DNA of 64,000 nt from Ulva prolifera (Eukaryota; Chlorophyta; Ulvophyceae; Ulvales; Ulvaceae): the NCBI GenBank assembly GCA_023078555.1, contig CM041197.1, forward strand, positions 62,001-126,000. Reading direction: 5' to 3'. Shown here piece by piece: positions 1 to 11,841 of this stretch. The translations under genes were made by a program, and so were the position numbers. How positions within the stretch are numbered: position 1 is the stretch's first letter; the number at the start of each line of letters is the position of its first letter. Under the pieces are notes generated by a model. The model had not been told where the DNA came from and did no database searches. It saw only the letters and a list, made by a program, of their open reading frames with translations.

Positions 1-1680
1 TTGTGGTTCGCAATATGGATGCTCGGGGCGCTGTGTTACAAAGGCTGTGCAACGTGAGAGCACTGCCCAAGGAGAGGCAGGACCGTGTGATGAGACGCAC
101 GCATTCTGCGACGCTCGTAAGGTTGTCAGTGATGTAATGTTGCTTACTCGGTGTACATTATGTGATACATCGTTCCTGTGTGATCGCCTGCGTGTTCGCC
201 TGCGTGTCCACAAGCATCGCCGGAACATGCCATACCCCCAAACACTCTAAATCTCTACCCCAGATTGGCTGTTCCGGGCCCGGCGGAACCAAAGAAGCAC
301 GCGAATTAGAGCCCCAGGACGGGTGAAAATAGCAGTATATGTCAGTTATATTGTTTTGCATTGAGTCGCTGCACGGCTGGGCTGGTGGAACGGCGTCCGC
401 CCCGTGACAACGGACAGCCAACTGATCACACGATCACGGCCACGCCAGGCTGGCAACATACAGAAGTGCTCCGAAACACAGCCGCAAACACTCAGTAGGC
501 AACTTCAATGATCAGCGCGGAGAATGATCGGTCGCCAGACCTTCTCATCACCACGCACAAGCTGCACTACAGCACCGGTGCCCTCGTACACTGACACTCG
601 GTACATCGTATCGATGCATTGTGAGCAACTCAGGCAAGCCCATGCACCTTCACGCATTTAATTTGGGCCACTGGGCGCGAGTAAGTGTGGACACGTCTAA
701 ATGGTGTGGTGTAGCGCACGATGCGAGTACGACGCATCTCTGCTTCATCCGGGCGCCCGACACGGAACATGCTACCGTTGAGTCACAGCGACACCGAAAC
801 AACACAAATAACCTTAAAGCTAAAATATCGCGTCACGAAAGTCGACCTGTGCCAGTCGCATGACGAGCCCGCGCTGAGACAGGCAGCCTACCCGCACCTG
901 GTGCTGAACGCACACGGGCTCGGAAAGAACGACAACAAGCGTACAAACACTCGAAATTCATCCATTTGTCCGCCCGTTTTACTCTTCACGGCAGTGGAGT
1001 TCGGCGTGGTATGAAAACTTCGTGACTGGCTTACATGCACACGAGAACACGCGCGTGTAAGCGTCAGTGCGCGCCGCGAAATCATGCGGGCGTGCAGCAT
1101 ACCACTACAACAACCTCGAACGATGTTCTCACGCCGACACCACTGCAAAGCTAATTTCCCACACTTTGTTTGAGAGTCGCTGAACACGGCATTGTGCCAC
1201 CGGAACAGCTCCCAAAATAGTGTTCCGGTGGCCTGTTCCTGCAAAAGTCATTCTTGTAGTGATCTGGCGCAAGGCCAGCGACCACACAGATGTCTGCTAC
1301 AAATGCCAGCTTGTATGGTGTTACGGAAGAGAAAATTTGTCGCTCCCTGACAACAGCCTATAATTGATCTGTGGAAGCTGACAGGCTTACAGAAGAGTGA
1401 ACGGGAACATAGAAACGTTACAACATAGCAACCTCCCAAATCAGGCACACACGCACGGCGACGCTACATCGCAAACACCTCAATCTGGCATGACCGGGTC
1501 CTCCAGGAGCGAGGTCTGTAAGCTTACAGCGTTGCCGTGGTGCAACTGATGCCTCGGGCAGCTCGAACAACTCTGAGCGTAGCTGTCGTGCATCACTAAG
1601 CACGCATGTCAACTGTCACGATTTAACACCAGGAAAGACGTAGACATGCAAGCAGAATTGGGGCCTTGCGCCATTGTGCA
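1..1680. other. No supported gene
   Basis: I see no convincing coding exon here on either strand. The only recognisable item is a degraded minus-strand scrap of the R1 retroposon 3' end near 1389-1410 (AGAGTGAACGGGA). CACTACAA at about 1103 and TTGTAGTG at about 1251-1259 face each other, but the match is too short to call an element. Confidence 0.4.
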
Positions 1681-1689
1681 TCCTGTTCG

Positions 1690-1860
1690 GACGCAGCTCA
1701 TGCTATAAATGGCGCAGTCCCCAGATCAGAGCCGTAGAGCTGCACGCATATCTTTGCCTATGTGCATCAGGCTGCACCTGCGAAAACCTGCTCGTCAAGG
1801 CTGATAATCGAAAGGTGTGCCCTTGATCATTGCTGCTCCAGCAGCACACCTCTAGTGTAG
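1690..1860 (+). pseudogene. QS module relic, tail of a unit off the left edge
   Basis: The DNA here matches the QS stretches at about 16848, 24590 and 36178. The shared blocks read roughly GCTACAAATGGCG, CAGAGC and GCACGCATATCTT, followed about 100 bases later by a block around TTGATCATTGCTGCTCCAGC that is also present near 24800, 36380 and 11795. In the other units this module comes last, so this is probably the 3' end of an array unit whose start lies outside the window. No frame stays open and is conserved across the copies, so it may be a 3' UTR or intron sequence rather than coding. The match is by eye. Confidence 0.4.
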
Positions 1861-1861
1861 C

Positions 1862-2161
1862 TCAATTGGGATTTTGTTTCTGAACATCCATCATATATGT
1901 TGACTGGCGCGGATTGCTCAGAGCCGCCATTGATTGTAGCATGCACACCATCCCCCCCAGCCCTAGCTGTGAGCATGGACAGTCACTGTAGATGCTCTTC
2001 ATGGTCATGCTCTGAAGCACCTCATGAAATGTACGGGAGACATGACACATGATCAAGTCATAGCAGCCACGATATATATGGATGGCATACATGCTGCCAC
2101 CTGCAATTCGCAATGGCAGGGCAGGGCACATGCCCTGACCACAAGGAGTGGCCAAGATCAC
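1862..2161 (-). CDS. Possible beta-helix-like exon fragment
   Basis: The frame is open for 99 codons and holds Gly/Cys-rich, beta-rich text such as RIAGGSMYAIHIYRGC and MKSIYSDCPC. The DNA around 1971-2030 matches that around 25090-25160 (both contain GAGCATGGACAGT and CACCTCATGA or AACCTCATGA), where a minus frame also reads HEVVQS then CPCS against HEVLQS then CPCS here. That paralogy is the main support. The pattern resembles the beta-helix pieces at 29-35 kb, but I cannot fix exon ends or a start codon. It could still be non-coding duplicated sequence. Confidence 0.3.
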   Translation of the reverse strand: MILATPCGQGMCPALPLRIAGGSMYAIHIYRGCYDLIMCHVSRTFHEVLQSMTMKSIYSDCPCSQLGLGGMVCMLQSMAALSNPRQSTYMMDVQKQNPN

Positions 2162-2400
2162 TCACCGACACATGCCCTCACAGTTGTTGGCAGTGGCCAT
2201 GGTGCAGCAGCGGCAACACGGCATGCCATGGTGGTTACGCCTCCTACTTATGTGAGTCAGGCGCAGCTCCTGTGTATGCTGCGATTGCACCCAGGCCATA
2301 GCAGCTGCAGGCTACGACGCATGAGCGTTATCGTGCGACACAAAACATGCTTTTGCATCGGCTGAGAGACTTGTCTTTGAGGCACACGCCCTTGTTCCAC

Positions 2401-2655
2401 CTAGGGGGGTCTGCACTCGGGACATGCACACGTCCAGCGGGAACGCGAGCCACTCAGACATCGCCCAGGGCCCTGGGCGGTGTCTATGGACTCACAATAA
2501 CATACTGAATGCACAAAGGCGGTCGTCTCACGTCGCTGGGCGAAAGTAGCCTTTTCGTCGAAAAGCGTATGTATATCTGGGCAGAATGACCCATTTCGCC
2601 CAGGGAGCGCCTACAGCGCCCAGCGCGTGCCCAGAGCACGCCCAGTGAGCCGAGG
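2401..2655 (-). repeat. Left arm of a dispersed inverted repeat
   Basis: The reverse complement closely matches 4264-4500. The best stretch runs from CATTCAGTATGTTATTGTGA through the perfect 18-bp palindrome CGCCCAGGGCCCTGGGCG to GATGTCTGAGTGGCTCGCG. Both arms also hold several GGGCGY/GCCCAG motifs. The two arms face each other about 1.6 kb apart with the (TA)n tract between them, so the region could fold back on itself. No terminal repeats or target duplications were seen. Confidence 0.7.
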
Positions 2656-2659
2656 ACAC

Positions 2660-4263
<1,604 letters not shown>

Positions 4264-4500
4264 AACCCACTGTGCTCACTGGGCGTGCGCTGGGCGCCAA
4301 ATCCGCGTCCATGTGCGAAATCAGCATTTGGGGCGAAAACAGGCCTTTCCCTGGGTACCTGTATACGTTTTGCCCAGGGACCGCCTGTGTGCATTCAGTA
4401 TGTTATTGTGAGTCTATAGACACCGCCCAGGGCCCTGGGCGATGTCTGAGTGGCTCGCGTTCCCGGTGGACGTGTGCATGGCCCGAGTGCAGAACCCCCT
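4264..4500 (+). repeat. Right arm of a dispersed inverted repeat
   Basis: This arm matches the reverse complement of 2401-2655, including the internal perfect palindrome CGCCCAGGGCCCTGGGCG at about 4426-4443. The flanking GGCTCGCGTTCCC and GTGGACGTGTGCATG blocks are conserved in both arms. See the left arm for the fold-back geometry. Confidence 0.7.
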
Positions 4501-4808
4501 TTCCACCTGTCGCACTGCAGCAGCCCGCAGCCCGCCACTGTCTGAGACACGGCACCACATCATGCGGGCATGAGGGCATATCACCACCATGCATGCGGGC
4601 ATGCTGGCATATCTACGCACCCTGTCCGATCCCGAGCGATATCGCAAGATACACTTGCCCCGACTGTCACAACATGAAGCGACACATGTGTCGCCTTCTG
4701 TTGGAAAAGTACATTGCAGTGGCTTCTCGTTATGGGGCGAGGCCTTCCAGTCCACCTAGGCATCCTGAGCTCCAGCCACCTCATCTGTAGATCATGTACA
4801 CCTCGCTT

Positions 4809-4935
4809 GCGGTATGACGCGGGCCTGAGGACGCAATCCAGCCGGACTGAGTTGTGAGTGATTGAGTGAGAGTTGATTCGGATGAGATTCGGTTTCAGTG
4901 TTTGTTTTCTCCCGTTCACTCTTTTGTAAATCCAG
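4809..4935 (+). mobile_element. R1 retroposon, near full length, with target duplication
   Basis: The body runs from GCGGTATGACGCGGGCCTG through GCCGGACTGAGTTGTGAGTG to the R1 3' end, CTCCCGTTCACTCTTTTGTAA. A 15-bp direct repeat with one mismatch flanks it: ATGTACACCTCGCTT at 4794-4808 and ATGTCCACCTCGCTT at 4936-4950. That is the footprint expected of target-primed reverse transcription. It lies about 100 bp upstream of the U1 leader exon. Confidence 0.85.
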
Positions 4936-5037
4936 ATGTCCACCTCGCTTAACTTGTCTTCACCTCAAGACGAACCTAGCTGATTGGACATGCAGGTTCA
5001 CAAGCACTGAAGGCTCTGCCTCAACTGAATAGACTCG

Positions 5038-5253
5038 ATGTTGGGTTACTCGGTCGTCTTCCTGTTGTGCCTGCTCGGCACAGTTGCCGGTGCGCCGATT
5101 GGCGCCGCCGCAGCTTTGTCGCAGCTGAGGTACACCCATGACGAGGATTTGCCATGCGGCTGGTCGGAGGAGGTGCTGCCTGGCTCTAGGAAGCTGCTTC
5201 AGCTGCAGCGGGGTGCGGTTCTGCGTGTCTATTCTGTCCAATGTGCAGGTTGA
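5038..5253 (+). CDS. U1 leader exon (LP): signal peptide plus pro-like region
   Basis: This is the first exon of array unit U1. A hydrophobic N-terminus (LGYSVVFLLCLLGTVAGA) looks like a cleavable signal peptide. It is followed by an Ala-rich stretch, HDEDLP, then EEVLPGSRKLLQLQRGAVLR, the diverged U1 version of the family motif (G)SRELLQRGPF. Homologues begin at 14195, 16985, 26652 and 37763, and about 50 bases before the ATG are conserved too (GCACTACAGCCTC-like, then CTGAAYNGGCTCGATG-like). A GT lies just after the conserved CTGC at about 5225, as at 37977, so the exon probably ends there rather than at the in-frame stop at 5251-5253. Nothing identifies the mature product's role beyond secretion. 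Confidence 0.6.
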   Translation: MLGYSVVFLLCLLGTVAGAPIGAAAALSQLRYTHDEDLPCGWSEEVLPGSRKLLQLQRGAVLRVYSVQCAG

Positions 5254-5363
5254 ACTAGTGCTGTGTCCTCGTAATGACTTGAGAGCTTGTAGCTGAAGAG
5301 TATCGCTGCACTGCTATCCGCACAGCGGGGCTGATGCGGTGAGCCCACACCCACTTTGTTGCA

Positions 5364-5556
5364 GGCGTGCATGCATGCAAATTGCGACAGCGTGTGCGAC
5401 TACATCGTGTGCAGCAACTATGAAGCTTTCATGAACTGCCAGTACTTATGTCATGCTCAAAATGGAAGAATGGCTCCAGGCTCACTCGTTGTACCAGTTT
5501 CGACACGATGTCTTTCACAATTTGCACCCGCGATTGTGCCGCCCTGGCTCTGTTGA
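5364..5556 (+). CDS. U1 Cys-containing exon (CX)
   Basis: The acceptor TTTGTTGCAG at about 5355-5364 is followed by GCGTGCATGCATGCAAATTGC. In the favoured phase the peptide begins ACMHANCDSVCDYIVCSNYE and continues with further Cys residues (FMNCQYLC) before a stop at 5554-5556. The same acceptor and first bases occur at 17570, 27027 and 38112, which supports an exon start. Seven or so Cys in about 30 residues suggest a disulphide-bonded secreted peptide. The 3' end is uncertain, and a different frame stays open further downstream to about 5759 (LLCHKCKDGEAGRTCLAV), which may be the U1 counterpart of exon TD. Confidence 0.45.
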
Positions 5557-5589
5557 ATCCGCTGAGGCTGCTGTGTCACAAGTGCAAAG

Positions 5590-5620
5590 ACGGCGAGGCA
5601 GGGAGAACCTGCCTCGCCGT
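5590..5620. repeat. Perfect 13-bp stem hairpin
   Basis: The left arm ACGGCGAGGCAGG (5590-5602) and right arm CCTGCCTCGCCGT (5608-5620) are exact complements around a GAGAA loop. The arm sequence GGCGAGGCAGG resembles the 3' segment of the R2 retroposon (AAGGCAGGTAGC), so it may derive from one. It sits inside the presumed U1 coding region. Confidence 0.85.
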
Positions 5621-5863
5621 TTTGCCAAGACACCCCTTTCGCTGTTGTGTCAACACTCTCAACTTGAAAAGAACCTGCATTCCCTTTGCCTCGCCAATCC
5701 ACATCTTGCAGCCTCACCCGCGCAGGCACATCGTGTCCCAATATATGTCGGTAATATAATGTGCCACGAAGAATCTCAGCATATATGCGCATAGCATTTG
5801 CTATGTGTTGCCCAAAGCACTCGTATGTCAGGACCAGATTCCAGGTGACTGTCATGCATGCAG

Positions 5864-6006
5864 GCTTTTCGTCCCATCCATGTCCGGAGGACAGTTTCCA
5901 TCCCTGCCCGCCGTCGGGCTAGAAATCTAGCTATGAGAATGACAGCAATGATGGAAACGAGGCGTATGAAGGACATGAGGGCATGTTGCTGCGGGTGTAT
6001 GTTTAG
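5864..6006 (+). pseudogene. U1 acidic exon (AC), decayed
   Basis: After an acceptor GTCATGCATGCAG, the frame reads GFSSHPCPEDSFHPCPPSG, then a stop (TAG 5920-5922), then an Asn/Glu/Gly-rich stretch (YENDSNDGNEAYEGHEG) to a stop at 6004-6006. It aligns with the U3 copy (GFSICPCPEDFCPYE at the start) and with U4 and U5. The internal stop and the loss of the aromatic YYDYY block and of the Cys-rich end indicate a non-functional copy, unless unusual splicing removes the stop. Confidence 0.55.
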
Positions 6007-6087
6007 GACTTGATGAACTCAGTGGCCGCTCACAGCTGCTAGCACAGCTGTGCCAAGCCGCGGCTGTCACACGGTGTCATGGCCTCC

Positions 6088-6310
6088 CCGTCTGTGTACA
6101 GTAGATCGGTGGTGTATCGTGGGTAACGGGAAGCTGTAGGTGTTGCTGTGAGCAGCAGGGTGTGGCAATGCATGAGACTGGCAGTGGGCTTTGGGTGCGC
6201 CGGCGGTCAGGCAGGGTGCATGCATGCCCAACACTAAATGTCCAGGAATGTACGTGCCCTGCCGGCTCGTTTGAATTTTGAGTATGCTCTTTGACATGGG
6301 TAGATCCAAC
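6088..6310 (+). pseudogene. U1 MH module, decayed
   Basis: DNA here aligns with the MH modules at 15.2, 19.5 and 28.1 kb: a block around GTGTGCAGTNGATNGGTGGTGT, then CTGTGAGCAGCAG, then CAGGGTGCATGCATGCCCAACA and ATGTCCAGGAATGTACGTG. In the frame used by U3 it reads GCMHAQH, a stop, then MSRNV. The U3 copy reads CMHAQQSMARNVYPLAIVN there. The stop makes this a likely dead copy. Confidence 0.45.
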
Positions 6311-6756
6311 AGATAGGCCTGAAGCGTGTGCGTGTGATCTAGAGTATAATGACCAAAGTGGATAGCGGGATCGAGGGTAGGCAGGTAGCTACCAGTCACA
6401 ATCGAGCTTTTCTCTGGAGTTTGTTAAATATCCTCACAAATCCACAAGTGTAATGTGGCCACCAACGGAGTGCTTCAGTCTGCACTGCTGCAGTCTGTTT
6501 AGCAAAGTTGGTATGATGCATACTGTTCCGCAAAGCGACCCGGTTGGAATAGCATATGGGTGTGAGTCTACTAGTAAGCAGCATGTAGCGCTGGTGCCAT
6601 GTCTAGCCTGAACGGTGCCAGCCGTAGCAGCGAGCCGCAGCCCTCTTAGCACCATGTGACCCGCGAGTGCTGACAAACAAACATTGCTGATGGAGGAGCG
6701 GAAACATGGCCTAGGCCTGGCACATAGGAACACAGGGCGGCTTGTGTATGTGTGGG

Positions 6757-7381
6757 TGTGTCAAAAAGGAAAAAGCCGGAGGGGCTGGTAGCACCGCCAG
6801 GACCATGAGGGAGAGCACGAACAACGCAATGCAAACGTAACAAGAGAGCAACAGCCAACGCCAAGGCAAACAAGGGATCACAGGCACCCACAGACTCCCA
6901 CACCCCCACACACCCCCATACGCACCACCCCCACACGCGCACCCACCCCCAAACGCACCTACACACGGATACTCGACCCACGCACCCGCACGCGGCCCAT
7001 ACCCCACCCAAACACACACACCCACACGCCCACACGCTACACGACCCCGCTGCCCGCGCGGCAGCGGCAGCCCCACGCGACGGCCCGGCCGCCCCATGCA
7101 GAAGCCGCCGAAGGCCCACAGGACCCCACCCCAATGCCCCAACCAGGCCAGCCCCGAGCGCCGGAACATCCACGCGGGGGCGCCCCCATCCGCCGACTCG
7201 ACAGGAACGGAGCACGCCCAAGGTGCACTGTGTCCGAGGGTCCGGGCACACGGCAGAGGAGGCACACGCGGCCTATCAGTGCGGCCGAGCCACGGATGAC
7301 GCACGGCCCGCGAGAGAGCGGCGAGGACGCCGCGGGCGGCTCGCCGCTCAGGCCGGATGGCCCGTGAGCGGTGAGATATCA
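6757..7381 (-). mobile_element. R2 retroposon, long copy
   Basis: Read on the minus strand, the element begins near GATGATATCTCACCGCTCACGGGCCATCCGGCCTGAGCG. It passes through a GC-rich head and a long GTGTGG-rich middle and ends with GGTGCTACCAGCCCCTCCGGCTTTTTCC. The head and tail match the copy at 46150-46762. The long minus frames across it (up to 247 codons) are GT-repeat artefacts rather than a gene. It sits back to back with a plus-strand R2 copy at 7385-7570. Confidence 0.7.
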
Positions 7382-7384
7382 TCA

Positions 7385-7570
7385 CATGGGACCGTGTGGG
7401 TGTGTGTGTGCTCGTGTGTGTGGCTGTGTGGCTGTGGCCGGCGCAGGTGCTCACGTTGCGTGGGTGTGTTGGTGTGTGCTGCGTGCGGATTTTTGTTGGT
7501 TTTTGCGTAGTGTTCGGTTCCCCTGGCTGTTGCTCGCGGTGCTGCCTGCCTTGTTTGTTTTGTCCTTATA
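7385..7570 (+). mobile_element. R2 retroposon, plus strand
   Basis: A GT-rich stretch leads to the standard R2 end: GCTGTTGCTCGCGGTGCTGCCTGCCTTG, then TTTTGTCCTTATAA. The middle (GGTGCTCACGTTGCGTGGGTGTGTTGG) matches the copy at 53433-53568 closely. I could not find a flanking duplication. Confidence 0.7.
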
Positions 7571-8130
7571 ACACAGGAACTATCGTTGGTGTACCGCTGT
7601 ACCGATGCCTTGTGTGGGGCCTGGAGAATCGTCTCCCGGAACACGGTGACACTCTCACAGACTACCGTTACCGCTTTGGAAGTCTGCACAACTACTCCAT
7701 CAGTTCAACAAGTCCGGGAAGATTGTAGCACTATACACAGTGCAGCGGCTGGCTGGGGCAGCTTGAACCGTTTGCAGCGCCGATGTCGTATCAGTGGCCA
7801 CTAGTGGGCGCCGCCGATGAAACAATACTCCGTTGATGCATACTGGGACAAGTGACATGTCGATTGGCGTGCCTGTACGTTCTGACCGGCGACAGGTGCG
7901 ATCACAGATGCGTGAGGCCCAGGCGAGTGCATCAGAGCGCACTGCCTGTCTTCGCTGGATCAAAAAGCAAGATCGGCCTGCATTGACCTGCCCATCAAAA
8001 TTATGCGCAGTACATGTGCCGTGGGAGAAGCTAAATCCACGGCTGAGAAAGGCCAGATCAGCCCTGAAGACCAATTCCAGCAGGAAATTTCCATTCGCTA
8101 CCGCCTGAGGTTGCAGAGGCTGCTACCGCG
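7571..8130. other. No supported gene
   Basis: The 7833-8108 plus frame is open for 91 codons but shows no recognisable domain. A stretch near 7890-7960 (CAGAGCGCACTGCCTGTCTTCGC) weakly resembles the QS module of U4. It may also be upstream sequence of the non-LTR element that becomes recognisable at about 8132. Confidence 0.35.
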
Positions 8131-8131
8131 T

Positions 8132-10006
8132 CTGACAACTCGGCCACAGACGTTAAGACGCGGCGGCTGTCATATCGGCTGAGGTCCCCCGTCCGGCATG
8201 GCGGGCTTGGACTGACAATGCTGGTGGACAGCGTCGCTGACGGGGCTTTGGAATTTCCTCTTGGGGGCTGGCATGGCCGAGCGCAACCTCGCCGGCTGCC
8301 CGGACCTGCTCCGCTCTCTCCGCAGCCACAGCCGGGGCAGTCGGTTGCTGCGCTGGCAGGGCTTGTTCGACGAGCTGCATGAGTTGCTGGAGTCACTACA
8401 AGAAACTCGACTTCCCCAGAGTTGAGCAAAGTGCCCTTTCTGGATCAGGTGCCGGTGGGCTGAGGGCATTACTGCCCCCTTCTGCATCAGGGGCTGTTTC
8501 AGCATACAGCAGTTGGGGGCAGAACTCGCCACACTCACCCCAGAGCCACACTGGCAGTGGCAGTCAGGGGCAGATCTGTGCAGCACTGCTCGGGGTTGTT
8601 TCCATGGCCGGCCACCAACTCGAAGCAGAAGGGGCACATTCATGGATTGTCGGGCATCAGCTCCCATTCATGCGAACTCACTACAGCTGCGCTTCTGCTA
8701 CGGTTTAATCCTCAATTGTTGGTCTGCTTAGATCCGCGATGTAGTTTGGCGGCAACGCATGTGGATCGAACGTTGCCCGTGTTGGCCCCAAACAGCTCCA
8801 CAGCTCTTGGGGCAGTTTGCTACCGATGTACTGCAACAAGTCTCAGCTGGGACCCGCACCCATACTAAACGACTTATATATCTTCTATGCGCTCATTTGA
8901 ATCAACACGAGCCAAATATGTACAGCATCCGGCTAATTGTGGTCACGTACAACATTTGCCCTTGGCCATCATTAGCCCCAATACCTGGCCTAATGTGCCC
9001 CAAGTGATACGCCCCATGTCACAGATCCGCCCCAAGCCCTTTCCATAAACCTCCCCAGACGCAGTATTGGGGTAGTCAAGTTTCTTGTAGTGGGTGGGAG
9101 GCCGACGCCCGCGACCTACCGGACGAGTCCGTCTCGGGCAAGCTGCTGGCAGCCCAGCGTGAGGTGGGGCGCGTGGTCGCGGACCATGCGCCTCGCTCCA
9201 GATACAAGGTATCGATCTTGACACGCCGGCGGGTCGGCGGGAAGCGGCGTGGCTGAGGAGCGCGTCATGGCGGCCGGCAGGTGCCTTCTTCTCCGCTCTG
9301 CCGGGCGGCGAACTCACCCTGGGCGACGACATGTTTGTCCTGGCGGTGTGGCACCGCCTGCGATTCCGCGTCCCGTCGGACGTCCCCCCCCCCCCCCCTC
9401 CTCCGTGCAAATGCAGTGCAGGCGTTCCCGCCAAACCAGACCACGCCATGGTCCGCAAGAAAGTGGGAAAGGAGACACAGATGCGCCATGATAACTTGGA
9501 TCGTGCCTTGCGCCTGGTCGCCTCTGATGCCGGATTGCAGTCTGCCCTGGAGCCGCTCTACCGTGCCCTCGCGTGGGGCGCGGATGTGTAGCTGAATCGC
9601 CGTGGGGACATTGTCGTGGTCATGCCACGGCTGGAGATACCGGCCGTGGACGCCGTGGTCACTCATGCGCCGGCGGCCTCGTACGTGGCCGCTGCAGCGC
9701 AGGAGACGGGTGCGACGGCGGAGCGGGCGGAGGATAGGAAGCGGGACCGCTTCCGGCGGGACGTGCCTGACCATGCCCGCGTTCCGATTTTCCCCGTTTG
9801 CAGTTGAATCGTGCGGCTTCATGGGCAAGGCTGCCGTAAGGTTCGTCTGTCAGTTGGGGGATGTGGCCGCTGCCAGTGGGCGCATCTCCAAAGGCGCATT
9901 TGTCCAATGGACGTTGCGGGTGTTGCCAGTGTCGTTGCAGCGGGGCAATGCGGACATGTATCGGAAGCCTTGTGTGCCTGCTGATGCGGACGAGATCCTT
10001 CTTTAA
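8132..10006 (+). mobile_element. Non-LTR retrotransposon C-terminal region, broken
   Basis: Several frames together give the C-terminal part typical of algal and protist LINE-type polyproteins, downstream of the reverse transcriptase domain. Pieces in order: LRSPVRHGGLGL (about 8185), an LRSLRSHSRGSRLLRWQGLF stretch, then after an inserted element SVSGKLLAAQREVGRVVADH, TPAGRREAAWLRSASW, AGAFFSALPGGELTLGDDMF, VLAVWHRLRF with CKCSAGV (a CCHC-like knuckle region), RGDIVVVMPRLEIPAVDAVV, DRFRRDVPDHAR, and SPFAVESCGFMGKAAVRF to the end. Frameshifts lie near 9205 and 9800, and an in-frame TAG at 9589-9591. The reverse transcriptase itself is absent upstream. It is a dead fragment carrying an insertion (8394-9092). 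Confidence 0.75.
8394..9092. mobile_element. CACTA-like non-autonomous element in the LINE
   Basis: The left end CACTACAAGAAACTCGACTT and the reverse complement of the right end, CACTACAAGAAACTTGACTA, match at 18 of 20 positions, and CCCCA follows both. CACTACAAGAAA is the classic terminus of CACTA (EnSpm) DNA transposons. The 699-bp interior has no transposase that I can read. Three-base flanks are AGT on the left and GGT on the right, a mismatch at one position of the expected 3-bp duplication. LINE coding resumes directly after it (WEADARDLPDESVSGKLL), so it interrupts an older element. Confidence 0.8.
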
Positions 10007-10110
10007 CAGATCTATAGTTGTATGACTAGCTTGCGATCGGTGTTGCTGTCCCGCCTTGAGTCCCAGTTGCAGTCCATGTTCATCATCTACGTACACGCAG
10101 ATGATTCAGG

Positions 10111-10161
10111 TGTCGGTTTCGGTTTCAGTGTTTGTTTTCTCCCGTTAACTCCTTTGTAATA
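10111..10161 (+). mobile_element. R1 retroposon, 5'-truncated
   Basis: The sequence TTTCAGTGTTTGTTTTCTCC is followed by CGTTAACTCCTTTGTAATAT, the R1 3' end with two changes. No clear flanking duplication is visible. Confidence 0.75.
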
Positions 10162-10232
10162 TATCCCGGTGTCTGCTCTGCAAGCCAGACTTCGACCTGC
10201 CGATAATCCCTAGGACCAAGCTCTGGAAGCTG

Positions 10233-10278
10233 TTTCGGGTTTGGTGTTTGTCTTCTCCCTTTCACTCTTTTGTAACAT
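10233..10278 (+). mobile_element. R1 retroposon, 46-bp copy with 16-bp target duplication
   Basis: Only the last part of R1 is present (GGTTTGGTGTTTGTCTTCTC through CACTCTTTTGTAA). The exact 16-bp repeat CAAGCTCTGGAAGCTG lies on both sides (10217-10232 and 10279-10294). It is one of the smallest clean insertions in the window. Confidence 0.9.
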
Positions 10279-10562
10279 CAAGCTCTGGAAGCTGACCCAG
10301 TAATTTTTGTAATCCAACCAATGCAAAGTTTTACCTTCCTACACCTTCTGATCACTCACTCATGTAGTGACCAATCACTATAACTGGAAAACCCAGATCT
10401 TCGGCAATTGTTTCATGTACCATCTCGTGTCATTCTCTCGGTGCTGCCTGACACAGTATGCCATGCCACAGGTTCGCATGCATGTTGCTGTGGCCTATGG
10501 GTGGCCTATGGGCGTTCCTTGTAGTTGAATGGCATGGTAGTTGCAAATTTGTCCGCTGCCAC

Positions 10563-10603
10563 AGGCATCTCTAATGGTTCTGAGCGTCGATGTCGTGTAG
10601 TAC
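10563..10603 (+). pseudogene. U1 VT module scrap
   Basis: GGCATCTCTAATGGTTCTGA and GCGTCGATGTCGTG match the 3' part of the VT modules at 16690-16725 and 24460-24500 almost exactly. The upstream MVTIYA-coding part is not recognisable here. It places the end of U1 in this area. Confidence 0.45.
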
Positions 10604-11482
10604 CCAGCCCTCATCCACCCTTTCACGGCATAGTGAGGGCGCAGACATGCGCGACATAGACTTTCTAGTAGGGGTGGCGACTTGTTGTAATGGCCAAGTC
10701 TGCCTGCTCGGAAGCACACATATTCCAGATATGCAGGCACAGATTGTGGATACATGTGTATGTATCTCAGGCTAGTGCCCTGCTAACATGAGCCAGCCAA
10801 AAGTATACCAAAGAATACCTCAGAGTGCAAGCCTGTACCACGTCAGAGCTGTGCACGCGAGATGCATGCATACAGCTAAACGTGCATAAATCCACATGCG
10901 CATAAAGTGCCACCAGCATTCCTCAGCATGTATAATCTCACATACCAATCCCATGTGTCATGCCACCTTATGCCACAGCCTTTTGGCAGCGCAGTACGTG
11001 CCCCATAATGCATGTGTTGCATGCACACCCCTGGACTGCACTTGCGCACGCCAAGGGTGCAGTGTCAATGACGCCAGCCAGTCTACGTCTGTGTCTCCAT
11101 GCAGCACCATCCTGCTGTATTGGATTGACAGAGGATGATACATGCCAAATGCCAATGCCCGCAGAAGATCGCCAGATCTCGAGGGATGCTGCACCCTGAT
11201 CTGTACAGAGATCAACGAGGAGCGCGATTCCATAGTTCCACAGAGCTATCAGTAGCGAGGACAGCACAAAGCAGGGATGGGCCTGGACACATATACTCCA
11301 AGTGCTTTGATGTGATCGACACAATTACCTTTGGTCGATTGGGGCGCTTCTGTTCCAGCCATTCCAGTGTGTGCTGCATTGTTACCCCTGTCTTTCTCTA
11401 CTGTCGTTTTCTGTACGCTCGCAAGGGTGCCCAGCACCCAGCGCTACCCGACTAGTCAAAACAATTGGCGTTGCAGCGCCAC
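10604..11482. other. No supported gene
   Basis: Short frames on both strands lack motifs or paralogues in the window. I see no repeat family member here. Confidence 0.35.
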
Positions 11483-11835
11483 CTCCTCGGATGCAGGTCC
11501 TGCTACAAAAGCATCATGGCGAGGCCATGGTGAGGTCCTCAGGTCCTAAATACAAAAGCGTGAAGGATAATGAACAAATGCATCAGAAGAGTCTTTCGGT
11601 TCATAAGGTAGGTACAGCAGAGCGCATCGTAGAAGAGGCAAGCGCACGCCTGGCGTTAAAGGTCGCCACACTCTGCACCTGTGGACTGAATCGGACTTGC
11701 AACACCCTCGCGTTCAAGAAGCTCGCAGTACCTCGACTGTGAAAGGAGTCATTGTGGACATTGCCGCTGATCACCACGGCTGTTACGCGCCAGGTGTGGA
11801 TCTGACCAGTGATGCTCGAACAGCACACCGCCACA
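11483..11835 (+). pseudogene. U1 QS module
   Basis: GATGCAGGTCCTGCTACAAAAG matches the QS start of U4 near 36190, and CACGGCTGTTACGCGCCAGGTGTG then GATGCTCGAACAGCACACC (about 11776-11830) match U4 near 36358-36410 and the left-edge copy near 1815. A frame is open between them (11371-11742), but no protein-level conservation with other copies is clear. Confidence 0.4.
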
Positions 11836-11841
11836 GTCTTA

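Noticed and set aside
1102..1260. CACTACAA ... TTGTAGTG as a tiny CACTA element
   Set aside because: The inverted match stops after eight bases and no target duplication is visible.
5590..5620. Rho-independent terminator-like hairpin with T run
   Set aside because: The context is eukaryotic and inside presumed exons, so a bacterial terminator makes no sense here.
6646..7454. Long minus frames of 201-247 codons
   Set aside because: They run through GT-rich R2 retroposon sequence. Several frames are open at once and none is conserved.
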